DNA of 64,000 nucleotides from Paenibacillus xylanexedens (GCF_001908275.1 NZ_CP018620.1:1612001-1676000); one strand, 5' to 3'. Positions 28,324 to 38,290 are shown, numbered from the stretch's first letter. The notes: a model not told the origin generated them from the letters alone. A program made the numbers and translations.

Positions 28324-29214
28324 ATGAATCCTAACCCTAGCTTACATACATTTGGTTCAAGTGCGTTTGTTCAGACCCGCGATGGTCGCAAACTACATTA
28401 TATGTCCAGGGGAACAGGAGAGCTGACGGTTGTATTTGAGTCCGGTATGGGTGCCTCCAGATCAACCTGGGGACTGGTTGCACCAGCCATTGCTGAGCAT
28501 GCACGTGCAGTCGTGTATGACAGGGCAGGGGCGGGACGAAGTGATGTCGACTCGGCTCCCCGCAGCCTTGAACGCATTGCAGGGGACCTTGGGGAACTGC
28601 TGACAGCTCTGAGCCCGGGCCCATTCATTCTGGTTGGACATAGCTGGGGCGGTCCGATTGTACGGGCTGCGGCAGCTGCACATCTATCTCGATTACGTGG
28701 CATTATTCTGGTAGATCCATCAGACGAGCATTGCAAAATGTATTTTTCCAAGCTTACTAAAAAGAGCTTTGCCATCAATGGTTTCATTATTCCAATCATG
28801 GCGCGGACTGGCTTATATAAGATGCTTGGCAGCAAAGCTGGAAGTGTTCAGCCTGACGATGTGGCAGCGGATCACCTCAAGGAGGATTTCACTGTACGGG
28901 CAGCCAGCACGATGCTTGCAGAAGGCAAAACGTTTCTGGATGACATGGCAACGTTGCTGGAACATCCTCCGGCTCTGGGTAATCTGGAAGTTAGCGTGAT
29001 CTCGGGTACGAACCCGGGCAAGGGAGAGGGGAAAATCAGACCTGCCCTCATCACGGCGCATCGCCAGACGGTGAGCCAGCTATCCAATGCGAGATGGATT
29101 GGGGCCGATCAATCGGGACATATGGTTATGTATACAGACCCTCAGGTCATTATTGATGAGATTTTACGAATGATAAATGATGAGAGCTCAGGCGCAAGAA
29201 TAGATCAAAAGTGA
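28324..29214 (+). CDS. Alpha/beta hydrolase, probably iron-regulated
   Basis: 296 residues from ATG 28324 behind AGGAGGGG. ESGMGASRSTWGLV is near the oxyanion site, YDRAGAGRSD follows the usual alpha/beta pattern, VGHSWGGPIVRAAA holds the nucleophile Ser, and GADQSGHMVMYTDPQ the catalytic His. No signal peptide, so it is cytoplasmic. The substrate cannot be read from the sequence. A Fur-like box at its promoter suggests expression under iron limitation; cleaving a ferric siderophore is one possibility, but only an inference. Confidence 0.82.
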   Translation: MNPNPSLHTFGSSAFVQTRDGRKLHYMSRGTGELTVVFESGMGASRSTWGLVAPAIAEHARAVVYDRAGAGRSDVDSAPRSLERIAGDLGELLTALSPGPFILVGHSWGGPIVRAAAAAHLSRLRGIILVDPSDEHCKMYFSKLTKKSFAINGFIIPIMARTGLYKMLGSKAGSVQPDDVAADHLKEDFTVRAASTMLAEGKTFLDDMATLLEHPPALGNLEVSVISGTNPGKGEGKIRPALITAHRQTVSQLSNARWIGADQSGHMVMYTDPQVIIDEILRMINDESSGARIDQK

Positions 29215-29277
29215 TACAATACAAAGAAAAGCAGTGCGCGACATTGCTAGACCATAAAAGCGGAGTGTGGAGACAAC

Positions 29278-30570
29278 ATGAAACCAGTTGAACAAGAACC
29301 AACGGGAACCACAAGTCCCGGTCGTGCCAGTGTTGGCATGGAAGATATCGTACGCGCACATCATGTGCTGCGTGAGGTCATTGTAAGAACGCCGTTACAG
29401 CGGGATGCTGTATTGTCGGCCAAATATAACTGTAATGTGTATCTGAAAAGGGAAGACCTTCAAGTGGTACGTTCGTTCAAAATTCGGGGCGCCTATAATA
29501 TGATTCGCAGTCTGACACCAGCCGAGATGGAGAAGGGTATTGTCTGTGCAAGTGCGGGCAACCACGCTCAGGGTGTTGCTTTTAGCTGTAATGCGCTCGG
29601 AATTAACGGCAAAATCTTCATGCCGAGTACAACGCCGAACCAGAAGGTGAAGCAAGTGAGACGTTTTGGCGGCAGCAACGTTGAAGTGGTGCTGATCGGA
29701 GATACGTATGACGATGCATACGCAGAAGCAATGCGTGCATGTGACGAACAGGGCATGACGTTCATCCATCCTTTTGATCAACCGAAGATTATTGCAGGTA
29801 ATGGTACGGTAGCGATGGAAATCATGGAAAGTCTCGACGAGAATGCCGACTATGTATTCGTGACGATTGGTGGCGGAGGGTTGGCAGCCGGAGTGGGAAC
29901 CTACATGAAGACCGTGAGTCCAGAGACACGCATCATTGGAGTTGAGCCACTTGGGGCAGCTTCCATGAGTGAGGCGATGTTCCGCAAACAGGTTGTGACG
30001 TTGGATGATATTGATAAATTCGTGGATGGTGCAGCGGTGAAACGGGTTGGCGATCTCACCTTTGATATCTGCAACAGTATACTTGATGACATTGTGAAAG
30101 TGCCGGAAGGCAAAGCCTGCACAACTATTCTGGAACTCTATAATGAAAATGCGATCGTGGTTGAGCCTGCCGGTTCCTTGGCTGTTGCGGCGCTTGAGCA
30201 ATATCGTGAGCAAATCGTGGGCAAGACGGTGGTCTGTGTTATTAGTGGCGGAAACAACGATATCGACCGGATGCAGGAGATCAAGGAACGTTCCCTGATC
30301 TATGAAGGTCTGAAGTATTATTTCATGGTTAATTTCCCGCAGCGTGCAGGAGCTTTACGTGAATTCCTGGAGGAAGTTCTAGGGAAGAATGATGATATCA
30401 CCCGGTTTGAATATACGAAAAAGCATGATAAGGAAAATGGCCCTGCCTTGGTGGGCATCGAGCTGATGTACAAGGAAGATTACCACCCGCTCATTGAACG
30501 CATGAACCGCAAAGGTATCGCCTATACCGAACTGAACAAAAATCTAAATCTGTTCAACATGTTAATCTGA
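29278..30570 (+). CDS. ilvA: Threonine ammonia-lyase (threonine dehydratase)
   Basis: PLP enzyme converting threonine to 2-oxobutanoate, first step of isoleucine synthesis. 430 residues: YLKREDLQVVRSFKIRGAYN with PLP-binding Lys68, SAGNHAQGVAFSC (substrate loop), TIGGGGLAAGVG (phosphate loop), VEPAGSLAV and VISGGNNDIDR. The C-terminal 90 residues (YFMVNFPQRAGALREFLEEVLG) form one ACT-like domain, as in the Bacillus-length enzyme. GGAG lies before the ATG. The stop shares a base with the next gene. It stands apart from the other ilv genes. Confidence 0.94.
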   Translation: MKPVEQEPTGTTSPGRASVGMEDIVRAHHVLREVIVRTPLQRDAVLSAKYNCNVYLKREDLQVVRSFKIRGAYNMIRSLTPAEMEKGIVCASAGNHAQGVAFSCNALGINGKIFMPSTTPNQKVKQVRRFGGSNVEVVLIGDTYDDAYAEAMRACDEQGMTFIHPFDQPKIIAGNGTVAMEIMESLDENADYVFVTIGGGGLAAGVGTYMKTVSPETRIIGVEPLGAASMSEAMFRKQVVTLDDIDKFVDGAAVKRVGDLTFDICNSILDDIVKVPEGKACTTILELYNENAIVVEPAGSLAVAALEQYREQIVGKTVVCVISGGNNDIDRMQEIKERSLIYEGLKYYFMVNFPQRAGALREFLEEVLGKNDDITRFEYTKKHDKENGPALVGIELMYKEDYHPLIERMNRKGIAYTELNKNLNLFNMLI

Positions 30571-31172
30571 TGAATAATTCCAAAATGCAATTAAATCACC
30601 AAGAAACATCTCCTCTGATCAGACCTGCACGCATAGAAGATGCTGATCAGGTTATTCCTTTGCTGTATCAGGCGATAGGAGACATTGCATACGCGCTTGC
30701 GGGTGAGGCGGATCATGAGAAGGCGATGCAGATTTTGCAGGAGTTCTATGTACAGGAAAACAACCGGATTAGCTATCGTCATGTGACAGTGATGGAGCAG
30801 GATGGGCTGATTGCGGGGATTCTGGTCGCCTATGATGGCGGAGAAGCAGATCGTCTGGACCAGCCGATTCTGGATCGACCTGGACGAAGCCGGGATGAGA
30901 AGTATGCATTGGTCAAAGAAACCCGTCCGGGGGAGTATTATCTGGATACTCTCTCGGTAAGTGAAGCTTATCAGGGGCAGGGCATCGGCCGGGCACTGAT
31001 GGCTGCTTTTGAGCAGCAGGGCAGAGATCTGGGTCACTCGCAGGTATCCCTGATTGTAGAACGAGACAACGGCCGTGCGCTAATGCTGTACGAACGGCAG
31101 GGATATGTCAAAGATGACGTGATTGTCATCGCAGGACATGAGTATAATCATATGGTCAAACCGATTCAATAG
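30570..31172 (+). CDS. GNAT family N-acetyltransferase
   Basis: 200 residues. The acetyl-CoA binding motif is YLDTLSVSEAYQGQGIGRALM (about residues 127-147, with Q-G-Q-G-I-G), followed by HSQVSLIVERDNGRALMLYERQGYV, the usual last part of the fold. The N-terminal part (LIRPARIEDADQVIPLLYQAI) is also typical. The acceptor is unknown. The ATG overlaps the ilvA stop, so the two are translationally coupled and share a terminator. Confidence 0.9.
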   Translation: MNNSKMQLNHQETSPLIRPARIEDADQVIPLLYQAIGDIAYALAGEADHEKAMQILQEFYVQENNRISYRHVTVMEQDGLIAGILVAYDGGEADRLDQPILDRPGRSRDEKYALVKETRPGEYYLDTLSVSEAYQGQGIGRALMAAFEQQGRDLGHSQVSLIVERDNGRALMLYERQGYVKDDVIVIAGHEYNHMVKPIQ

Positions 31173-31220
31173 TGCAGGGAGCTGACGGATTGAGTTAGCT
31201 GTGACTATAGAAACAAGAAG

Positions 31221-31256
31221 AAACCGCCACAGGGGTGAGTCCTGTGGCGGTTTTTG
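31221..31256 (+). terminator. Terminator, probably bidirectional
   Basis: AAACCGCCACAGG pairs with CCTGTGGCGGTTT and TTTTG follows on the plus strand; on the minus strand the stem is followed by TTTCTTCTTG. It separates the convergent GNAT gene and the gene at 31322. Confidence 0.85.
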
Positions 31257-31321
31257 TCGTGGTTATCTGTTGGAATTTAGCCTGAATTTGAAACGGATGT
31301 TAACCTTGGGGACAGATTAAC

Positions 31322-32290
31322 TTAATAATTCGCATAGTCGCTGACCGGCACATTCTGCTCCAGCCATTTCTCGACAGCAGCCGTTTTCTCGAATTTGGCT
31401 TCGGTTACGATGTCCATGAACTTTTCAAGTTTGGTCAGGAAGGCACTGTCTTCGGATGAGTTACGTTGTAAGACAGCTTTGTAACCTTTCTGGGCATTGG
31501 CTGTCATTTTGTTCGTTTCATAGTCAAATAAAGGCGTATTATTCAGGCCATAAAAGGTATACAAGGTATAGTTATTCATCAGGTTCTTAACCTGTTGTAC
31601 CCGATTGGACTTCGGATATTCGTTCAGGAATCGTTCCTGATTCAAAGCGCGATTGAGTATCTCCTGATAGCCAATGACCAGTGCACCATCATCGGCGGCA
31701 AGGTTGCTGGTTTCAACTGCCATGATATTAATGTATTGTTTGATGTCTGGTTTCACGTACGAGATATATTTCTGAAAAGCCATATAATTCATGATCGGAT
31801 AGAGGGAACCTTCCAGCATAACCAGGCGATAACCGCTATCCCGTGCTTGCTGGAGCAGTGCACACAGACTGGTGTCGTTGGTACGGGACATGAGTGTGGT
31901 GAAGCTATCATTCAACTTGTAAGCCTTGATCATTTTGTCCTGAACGTTAGGAACGAGCAGGCGGTCCGTCATGGCTGTTAACGCCTTGTTGCGGGCATTC
32001 TCCAGCTGTAAGACCATCAGGGTTGCATGATGAGTCGTAACTTGATCGATATGAGATTCGAGTTAAATATCCGCGGCAGGCAAGCCGTTCTTTTTGTAGA
32101 GCATGGACTGAAATGTTTTATATATCGTTGTTGAACTGGCAGTTGTGACTTTGGTATCTGTACTGGAAGAAGCGGCAGCAGCGACTCCAGATAATGGAGC
32201 GACAGCCGTTTGGAGCAGCATGAGGATGGCGGTGGCTGTAATGAAGGTGCGCATGCCTTTACGTTTGGCAGATTGGAGCAATGATGTCAT
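31322..32290 (-). pseudogene. Secreted protein of unknown function, interrupted by one in-frame stop
   Basis: Start at ATG 32290 behind GGGAGG. The N-terminus is a clear signal peptide (KRKGMR, ITATAILMLLQTAV, ending AAAA). The frame meets TAA at 32065-32063, then continues without another stop to 31322: LESHIDQVTTHHATLMVLQ and on, 321 amino acids in all plus the stop. A single base change explains it. The downstream part (FMDIVTEAKFEKTAAVEKWL near the end) is helical and polar, and I recognise no domain. Either a pseudogene, a site of readthrough, or a sequencing error; the shorter downstream frame from 32017 has no ribosome site. Confidence 0.75.
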
Positions 32291-32606
32291 AGATATGAAC
32301 CTCCCGTAGTTGAGAAAATGATAGGTGTTGTTCACTAGTCACTATACATTAACCCAATTGGTGCTGGATGTGGTTGCGGAATGGTGACAAATTCTTCTGT
32401 TATTTTTAACTTTTGGAGGGTGGAAGATAGAGGGAGATTTCTGAGAAAATATTTTTTGTACAACTGGAAACTTTTGAGCTGATCGGAACGTCTTATTTGT
32501 GCATAGGTAAATACAGGAATTAATGAAAAGAACAGCGAATCTACTTCGATGTTAACTAAATGCGAGAATGGGGATATGGGATATGAGGAAAGCGGGAGGA
32601 AAACAA

Positions 32607-35600
32607 GTGAAGAAGGTAATGTCAGCGCTAGCTGTATCAGCCATGCTGATGTCCGCACTTCCAACGTCGGTTATGGATGCAGCTGCGAGGATCAGTATAT
32701 ATATTAATGATGCAGAGTTATCATCTGCTCAGGCACCTGTGATGAAAGGTGGACGCGTACTGGTTCCGCTTCGGTCGATATTTGAAGGATTGGATGCGAA
32801 GGTACAGTACACGAACAGAACCAAAACGATTGTTGCAACTCGCGACGATCAGGAAGTTACTTTGACACTTGGTTCCAAAACGGCATACATCAACGGGGAA
32901 GCGATATCGCTGGATGTACCTGCGAACACGATTAAGGGCAACACGATGGTTCCGATTCGTTTTGTCAGTGAAGCTTTTGGAGAAAAAGTATTCTGGAACT
33001 CACGCAATCAGCGTGTAGATATCAAGACAACAGCAACACCTCCAGTAGATGAGACACAATATGCTGCATGGAACATCTATGGTTCGGTATCCGGAAGTAA
33101 CGGAGATGGTCGTGACTTGACCGTGAGCTTCACACGTCCAACTTCAGAGAAGGCGGTATCAGCTTACCGGATTATGCTGGTGAAAACTCGTGATGTGAAT
33201 AGCTTCACGGAGTCCTCAGCAACTGCCGTACCTTCTGCGAACTATACATCCGTTACACCAAATGGCAGTAACCCGAAACTGACACTTAATGCACAGACGC
33301 GTGACGTAAACGGGGATCTGCTTAACAGCAATGAAACGTATCGCCTGTATGTACTGACTGTTGGTAACAGCAGTAATAATTATAAAAATGCATTGAACTG
33401 GTCTTCCCAAGCATTGAAGCTCAATAATGTGAAATCCACAGTACAGGCAGTTACAAGTCTGCGTGCCGCAGATATTAGTGACTATGGCGATGGCCGCGAT
33501 CTGGAGATTAACTTCACGCAGCCGAGCACAACATCGAACATTACGTATTATCGTGCTTTTGTTGTTAAAGCGAAGGACTCTTCTGCGTTCAATCTGGCTG
33601 CAGCGAACAAAGTGTCCAGTGCAAACTCCACGATCATATACAAAGGAAACAGTACCGCAGTGAAAAGCCAGCTGACTTCTTCGACACGGGATACGTCTGG
33701 CGAGATGATTAAAAGCGGCACCGCGTATGTGGTCTACATCTTGTCGGTAAGCACTAATACAACAACAGACAGCAAGCTGTCCGCGGCATCCTCTTCACTT
33801 ACGCTGTCCGTGAACACAGCAACGTCTCCAGTAATTACGCAGGTGAAGGATAACTCGGATTATGGAGATGGTCGTGATATTCAGGTGAGCTTCAACCGTT
33901 CATCGGATGAGTCCAAGGTGGCGAATTATCGCGTCTTCGTGGTGCGTAACTCGGTTGCCAGCAACTTCAATCTGACAACGGCAAGTAACCTGTCCTCCAG
34001 TCTGTACTATACGGTAAATAAAACAGGTAACAACATTACAACGACTTTGCCTTCATCCATGAAGGACACAAGCGGTTATAATGTAACGAATCTGCAAGAT
34101 TATCGCATCTTTGTGATGGCGGTGGGCAACCAGCAAAATGGATACACCAATGCGCTGTCAGCTTCCTCCACTGTGCTGAGACTTACAACGACCGGTAACG
34201 CGGGAGTCATTAGTAACCTGGCTGTTGCTGATATTAGTGACTACGGTGATGGACGTGATCTACGGATTTCTTTCAACAAGGCCGCGGATGAATCCAGAAT
34301 CTCTGCCTACCGAGTATATGTAGTTCGTTCCGCTAATGTGGGCAGCTTCACACTAAGCGCAGCTAATGCGTCAAACAACTATACGCAGGTGAGCAAAACG
34401 GGTGGTAACCTGTCCGTTACGCTTCCAAACTATGCGGTAGATACCAATGGTTACACCATTACCAATAACGTTGCTTATCGGGTATTCGTGCTGTCAGTGA
34501 ATAACAACGGAAACTCCAGTCAAAATGCTTTGTCTGGTTACTCTTCCCAAATTACGTTGGCACAGAATGCAGCTGTAACGGTTCCGAGCAATGTGGTTGC
34601 AACTGATATTGGGGATACTGGAGATGGACGTGATCTGCGTGTAACGTTCACTAAATCCGCAGATGAGACAAATGTGAATCACTATCGGGTGTTTGTAGTG
34701 AAAAATGCAAATGCAGGCAGCTTCAATCTGAACGTAGCCAATACAGTGAATAGCTCGAATTATACGTATGTAAGTAGAACTGGAAGCAACCAGACGATTA
34801 CTTTATCTAATGGTTCGAGAACAGTGGATGGTGACTTGATCCGTAATGATGTAGGCTATCGAGTGTACGTGATGGCTGTTAATAATAACACGTCTTTAGC
34901 GAATGCGATATCGTCAGCCTCCGGTATAGCCACACTGACTTCAAATTCCGCTGTAGCAGTGGCCAGTAATGTGAATGCAACCGTTAAAGATCAAGGACAG
35001 TCTGGAACGCCTTCGGATGTAACAATAACCTTTAATAAGGCAACTAACGAAACCAATATCTCCAATTATCGTATCTTGATTGTGCCTGCTAACCAAGTGA
35101 GTGGATTCAATACAAGTTCTGCTCTTGGAATTAATTCTTTTATTGAAATCAACAAAAACAATGCAGGCAGTCCGGTAGTACTAAACGGTGGACATCGAGA
35201 TATTAATGGTAGTGTCCTTGTAGCTGGACAGAAATACAGAGTATTTGTCTTGTCCGTTTCGGACAGTACATCACGTGTTTCCAATCTGTCCTCTGCTTCC
35301 AATGAGTTTAATATCTTTACACAAGCAACTGCGGTTCAAACTGCTACTATTACAGGCCTTCAAAATACAAGTACTGTAACCGAAGCGAGTTATAAGCTTA
35401 GCTTTACTAAACCAACTTCTGAAACTGGGATTTCTGCATACCGACTCTTTATTGTTAAAGGAACAGATAATTTGGATATTACTACAGCAAGCTCTAACAC
35501 TAGCTACCCAATTGGAAATCCTGCAGCGGTTGAAGTTACTTTAACGAAATCAGCTATAGATTCAACTGGAGCCAATCTGGTGGAAGGAGGCGAGTACAAG

Positions 35601-35768
35601 GTGTATATTCTTTCAGTTGCTGCAAATACAACAACGAATAAACATACACTTTCAGGCCCATCGGATACATTCAAGCTTGAAAAAGCTCAGCCTACGCCTA
35701 CACAGGAGCAGACGTCTACTACCAATCCACCAGCCTCAAGTGAGGGGCAAACACCTCCACAGGAGTGA
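32607..35768 (+). CDS. Secreted seven-repeat protein with copper-amine-oxidase-like N-terminal domain
   Basis: 1053 residues from GTG 32607, eight bases after GGGAGG; this gives a normal signal peptide (KKVMSALAVSAMLMSALPTSVMDAAA). Residues of about 30-145 form the stalk or copper-amine-oxidase N-terminal-like domain (GGRVLVPLRSIFEGL, TMVPIRFVSEAFG, WNSRNQRVDI). Seven repeats of about 120 residues follow, each resembling an all-beta fibronectin-like fold. Repeats 2-4 open with SDYGDGRDL or a close variant and include YRVFVV, a DT-G-YTI-like turn and YRVFVLSV. Repeats 6 and 7 have lost the DGRD motif. It ends in a Pro/Thr/Gln-rich tail with no LPXTG. Probably an extracellular or wall-associated binding protein; ligand unknown. 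Confidence 0.85.
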   Translation: MKKVMSALAVSAMLMSALPTSVMDAAARISIYINDAELSSAQAPVMKGGRVLVPLRSIFEGLDAKVQYTNRTKTIVATRDDQEVTLTLGSKTAYINGEAISLDVPANTIKGNTMVPIRFVSEAFGEKVFWNSRNQRVDIKTTATPPVDETQYAAWNIYGSVSGSNGDGRDLTVSFTRPTSEKAVSAYRIMLVKTRDVNSFTESSATAVPSANYTSVTPNGSNPKLTLNAQTRDVNGDLLNSNETYRLYVLTVGNSSNNYKNALNWSSQALKLNNVKSTVQAVTSLRAADISDYGDGRDLEINFTQPSTTSNITYYRAFVVKAKDSSAFNLAAANKVSSANSTIIYKGNSTAVKSQLTSSTRDTSGEMIKSGTAYVVYILSVSTNTTTDSKLSAASSSLTLSVNTATSPVITQVKDNSDYGDGRDIQVSFNRSSDESKVANYRVFVVRNSVASNFNLTTASNLSSSLYYTVNKTGNNITTTLPSSMKDTSGYNVTNLQDYRIFVMAVGNQQNGYTNALSASSTVLRLTTTGNAGVISNLAVADISDYGDGRDLRISFNKAADESRISAYRVYVVRSANVGSFTLSAANASNNYTQVSKTGGNLSVTLPNYAVDTNGYTITNNVAYRVFVLSVNNNGNSSQNALSGYSSQITLAQNAAVTVPSNVVATDIGDTGDGRDLRVTFTKSADETNVNHYRVFVVKNANAGSFNLNVANTVNSSNYTYVSRTGSNQTITLSNGSRTVDGDLIRNDVGYRVYVMAVNNNTSLANAISSASGIATLTSNSAVAVASNVNATVKDQGQSGTPSDVTITFNKATNETNISNYRILIVPANQVSGFNTSSALGINSFIEINKNNAGSPVVLNGGHRDINGSVLVAGQKYRVFVLSVSDSTSRVSNLSSASNEFNIFTQATAVQTATITGLQNTSTVTEASYKLSFTKPTSETGISAYRLFIVKGTDNLDITTASSNTSYPIGNPAAVEVTLTKSAIDSTGANLVEGGEYKVYILSVAANTTTNKHTLSGPSDTFKLEKAQPTPTQEQTSTTNPPASSEGQTPPQE

Positions 35769-35791
35769 ATGTAAAAATTTACACTGAAACA

Positions 35792-35831
35792 AACTCGAAC
35801 ACCCTTTCCATTCGGAAAGGGTGTTCGAGTT
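35792..35831 (+). terminator. Long perfect hairpin after the repeat protein gene
   Basis: An 18-bp perfect stem beginning AACTCGAACACCC with a 4-base loop, 24 bases after the stop. No T tract follows, so it may act as an RNA 3' end stabiliser or a weak terminator. Nothing else is seen in 35832-36055. Confidence 0.6.
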
Positions 35832-36055
35832 ATGTATGAACGACAATCGTCTGGCGTGAATTTCAAACTCGCTTTTTGAAAATCTTGTCGTCAAAAAGGT
35901 TCCTAAGACCATTGTTACATCGGGAACAAATAATGGATAATAAAGGGAAGTTGGCTATATAGATTGAACTAAATATTTACATGAAACGGAGTGGACAGTG
36001 TAAATATCTTTAGGTTACCTTATGTAAAAGCCTATGAGCCGAAAGGAATGATGGA

Positions 36056-36961
36056 ATGCTTGCGTTTCGTTTGACGGGCCTGCCGGATTCCCGGTTGCCA
36101 CTGTACCTGTATTGTGTGGGGACGCAGGAAGAGAAAGTTCTGCATAGACCGGATGGATTTCCGGTGTATCAGTTGTTTTTGTCACGCGATGGTGAAGGGC
36201 AGTTCAAGGTAACGGGAAAAGGGACATGGACGATGGGAGCAGGGCAGTTATTCATCGTGGAACCCGAGGTTGCGCATGAGTATGTGCCTCATTCCAAATC
36301 CAAAGGGGAACTGGGTTATATCGGTATTGGCGGTGCATCGGCTGGATCGGTACTACAATCCGCGGGTTTGCTTCAGAAAGAGCCGTACCATATCTCGGGT
36401 TTTGAAATCATCTGGTCACGCATGACCAATCTCTGGCACGCGCTGGATCAAGGAGCAACGGAGATGTGGAACACATCAACCCTGATCTACCAGCTCATTT
36501 TGGATATAGCACAATTGAAAATTTCATCTGATGTCGGCATAGGAGGTATTGGATCATCTAGGGCACAGGATGGCACTGTAAAACACTCTAATCGGGAGTC
36601 CGATCCGAGCAAGGATGCACTCGTCCGAGCAGTAGCATTGATGCATACGCACTACCAGGATGACCTGTTATTGAAGCATGTTGCTGACGCAGTGGGCTAT
36701 TCGGTTCAGCATCTCAATCGATTATTTCATCATCATTATGGCGTGACAGGACATCAATATATGCAACGATTACGTTTGCAGAAGGCTTCGGACTGGATGG
36801 ACAAGCATCCACGAGCAAGTGTGCGAGAGGCGGCAGAGACCGTAGGGATGGAAGTGAACTATTTTATCCGGATGTTCAAGCGGGAGTTTGGAGAGACACC
36901 GGGTAAAGGAATCAAACATCGGAACCAGCTCCAAATGGAAAAAGACCTCACGAATTCGTGA
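36056..36961 (+). CDS. AraC family transcriptional regulator
   Basis: 301 residues. The N-terminal part is a cupin-like sensor (FLSRDGEGQFKVTGKGTWTMGAGQLFIVEPEVAHEY, residues about 42-77), common in sugar-responsive AraC proteins. The C-terminal 100 residues hold two helix-turn-helix motifs: LLKHVADAVGYSVQHLNRLF and VREAAETVGMEVNYFIRMFK, ending FGETPGKGIK. AAAGGA precedes the start. No target operon adjoins it in the same direction, so its regulon is unknown. Confidence 0.92.
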   Translation: MLAFRLTGLPDSRLPLYLYCVGTQEEKVLHRPDGFPVYQLFLSRDGEGQFKVTGKGTWTMGAGQLFIVEPEVAHEYVPHSKSKGELGYIGIGGASAGSVLQSAGLLQKEPYHISGFEIIWSRMTNLWHALDQGATEMWNTSTLIYQLILDIAQLKISSDVGIGGIGSSRAQDGTVKHSNRESDPSKDALVRAVALMHTHYQDDLLLKHVADAVGYSVQHLNRLFHHHYGVTGHQYMQRLRLQKASDWMDKHPRASVREAAETVGMEVNYFIRMFKREFGETPGKGIKHRNQLQMEKDLTNS

Positions 36962-37023
36962 GCGTTCCTGTGCCCATGTCACGTGTACCTAATATCAGAA
37001 GGGTTTAAATTCGTCAGAACATG

Positions 37024-37049
37024 AAAAAGGGACCCTCAAGGCCCCTTAA
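37024..37049 (-). terminator. Terminator of the minus-strand membrane protein gene
   Basis: On the minus strand AAGGGGCC...GGTCCCTT forms the stem and CTTTTTC follows, 17 bases after the stop of the gene at 37066. Confidence 0.6.
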
Positions 37050-37065
37050 TCGATTTTATAACGTG

Positions 37066-37878
37066 TTATGCAGTTTTCTTTTGTCCAAATAAAGGCCTTA
37101 CCGTTGCAAGTCCCACAACTCCGATCACTGCACTCACCCACGGAGCCAGTGCAAATACCGGAAGTTTATCACGCAGTGGATACCCTACAAACAGCACAAG
37201 GACCACGATGACGATGTAGATGATGATTCCCTTAAGGTTAACTTTAGGTACGGTGTTCTTGTCCGCTCCTTCATCGTCCGGTCGCTCAGCAAGGCGGCGC
37301 AGCATCTCCACCAATGCAATCCCGCCAACTGCCGCAACGAGCAGAGAGAACAGACTGATGTGTTGGAACGGCTCCGTATCTCCGCCAGTCCAGCCCACGA
37401 ACAATCCCACACATCCTTGAATCAACATGACAAAAGACAAAGCCGCCCAAGCGATCATGGCATACCACTTTGGTGTCCGTTTCACAGGCTCTGGATTCTC
37501 AGTTAGCTGTGGTTCTACAGCGTTGGCATTCTTTTTCGATGAAGCTGTTGAACTATTACCACGGGTTGGGCTTGATTTACCCACCTCAACGGCAGCCGTC
37601 TTCTCCGGTGCTGTATTTGTAATCCCGAGCTGTGCATGGATGTCTTGTTCCAGATCAGGTCCGTATAACTCGCGAGCAGATTTGTTATCCCGCTGAGCCT
37701 GTACGATCGCTCTTCCTGCGGAGAGTATCCACTCTTCCTGTGTTCTCTCGTCCGCTGGCGCATGACGTGCAATTGTGCTGATCTCGTCATACAGTTTCAC
37801 ATGTTCAGGTGTCATTCGACTCATCTCAGTTATTTGCCGATTCTGTATTTCTTTAAGCTTCTTATAGGAAATCCCCAA
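37066..37878 (-). CDS. DUF1129-like membrane protein
   Basis: 270 residues from TTG 37878, which has GGGGGAG seven bases upstream; an in-frame TTG at 37917 has no ribosome site. The N-terminal half is soluble and contains ARELYGPDLEQDIHAQLG, close to the DUF1129 pattern. It is followed by a Ser/Thr/Asn linker and four hydrophobic segments in the C-terminal 130 residues (MIAWAALSFVMLIQGCVGLF, LFSLLVAAVGGIALVEML, IIIYIVIVVLVLFVGY, LAPWVSAVIGVVGLATV). Function unknown. The family assignment rests on layout and one motif. Confidence 0.65.
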   Translation of the reverse strand: MGISYKKLKEIQNRQITEMSRMTPEHVKLYDEISTIARHAPADERTQEEWILSAGRAIVQAQRDNKSARELYGPDLEQDIHAQLGITNTAPEKTAAVEVGKSSPTRGNSSTASSKKNANAVEPQLTENPEPVKRTPKWYAMIAWAALSFVMLIQGCVGLFVGWTGGDTEPFQHISLFSLLVAAVGGIALVEMLRRLAERPDDEGADKNTVPKVNLKGIIIYIVIVVLVLFVGYPLRDKLPVFALAPWVSAVIGVVGLATVRPLFGQKKTA

Positions 37879-37974
37879 TGATTGCTCCCCCTGTCTACAC
37901 ACGTTCTGATCTTCCAATTGACTGAAGACCCTGACGGTATTTTAGTATACGGGAAGGGCTCTCGTTTCGCAAAG

Positions 37975-38094
37975 TCATTCCTTATAAAAAAGCTGCTCAT
38001 GGTGGACCCATATCCATACACAGGCCAGTATAACACAGGTGCATAACAGCACCAGTTTACCGTGATGTTGAATCCATTCCAGTAGATGTTCCAT
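37975..38094 (-). CDS. Small single-span membrane protein, 39 residues
   Basis: Starts at ATG 38094 with GAAAGGAAT upstream. The product begins MEHLLEWIQHHGK, spans the membrane once (LVLLCTCVILACVWIWV) and ends HHEQLFYKE. Length, ribosome site and hydropathy fit a real small membrane protein; no family is recognised. It lies 96 bases upstream of the DUF1129-like gene in the same direction and may share its transcript. Confidence 0.45.
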   Translation of the reverse strand: MEHLLEWIQHHGKLVLLCTCVILACVWIWVHHEQLFYKE

Positions 38095-38290
38095 GAATTC
38101 ATTCCTTTCGGCAGAAGGATTCCGAGGCATATGCTACCTATGTTTGTTCGTTTATTTTCCCCCGTTCATGTGAAAAAATACCCTCACGCCTCCCAGATCT
38201 AACGATTGTGTGAAGTATGCATAAAGAGCAGCCGATTCCATCACAATAGTAGCATTTCCAACAGAAATCCAAGATTGGAGTGTGCTTGTT

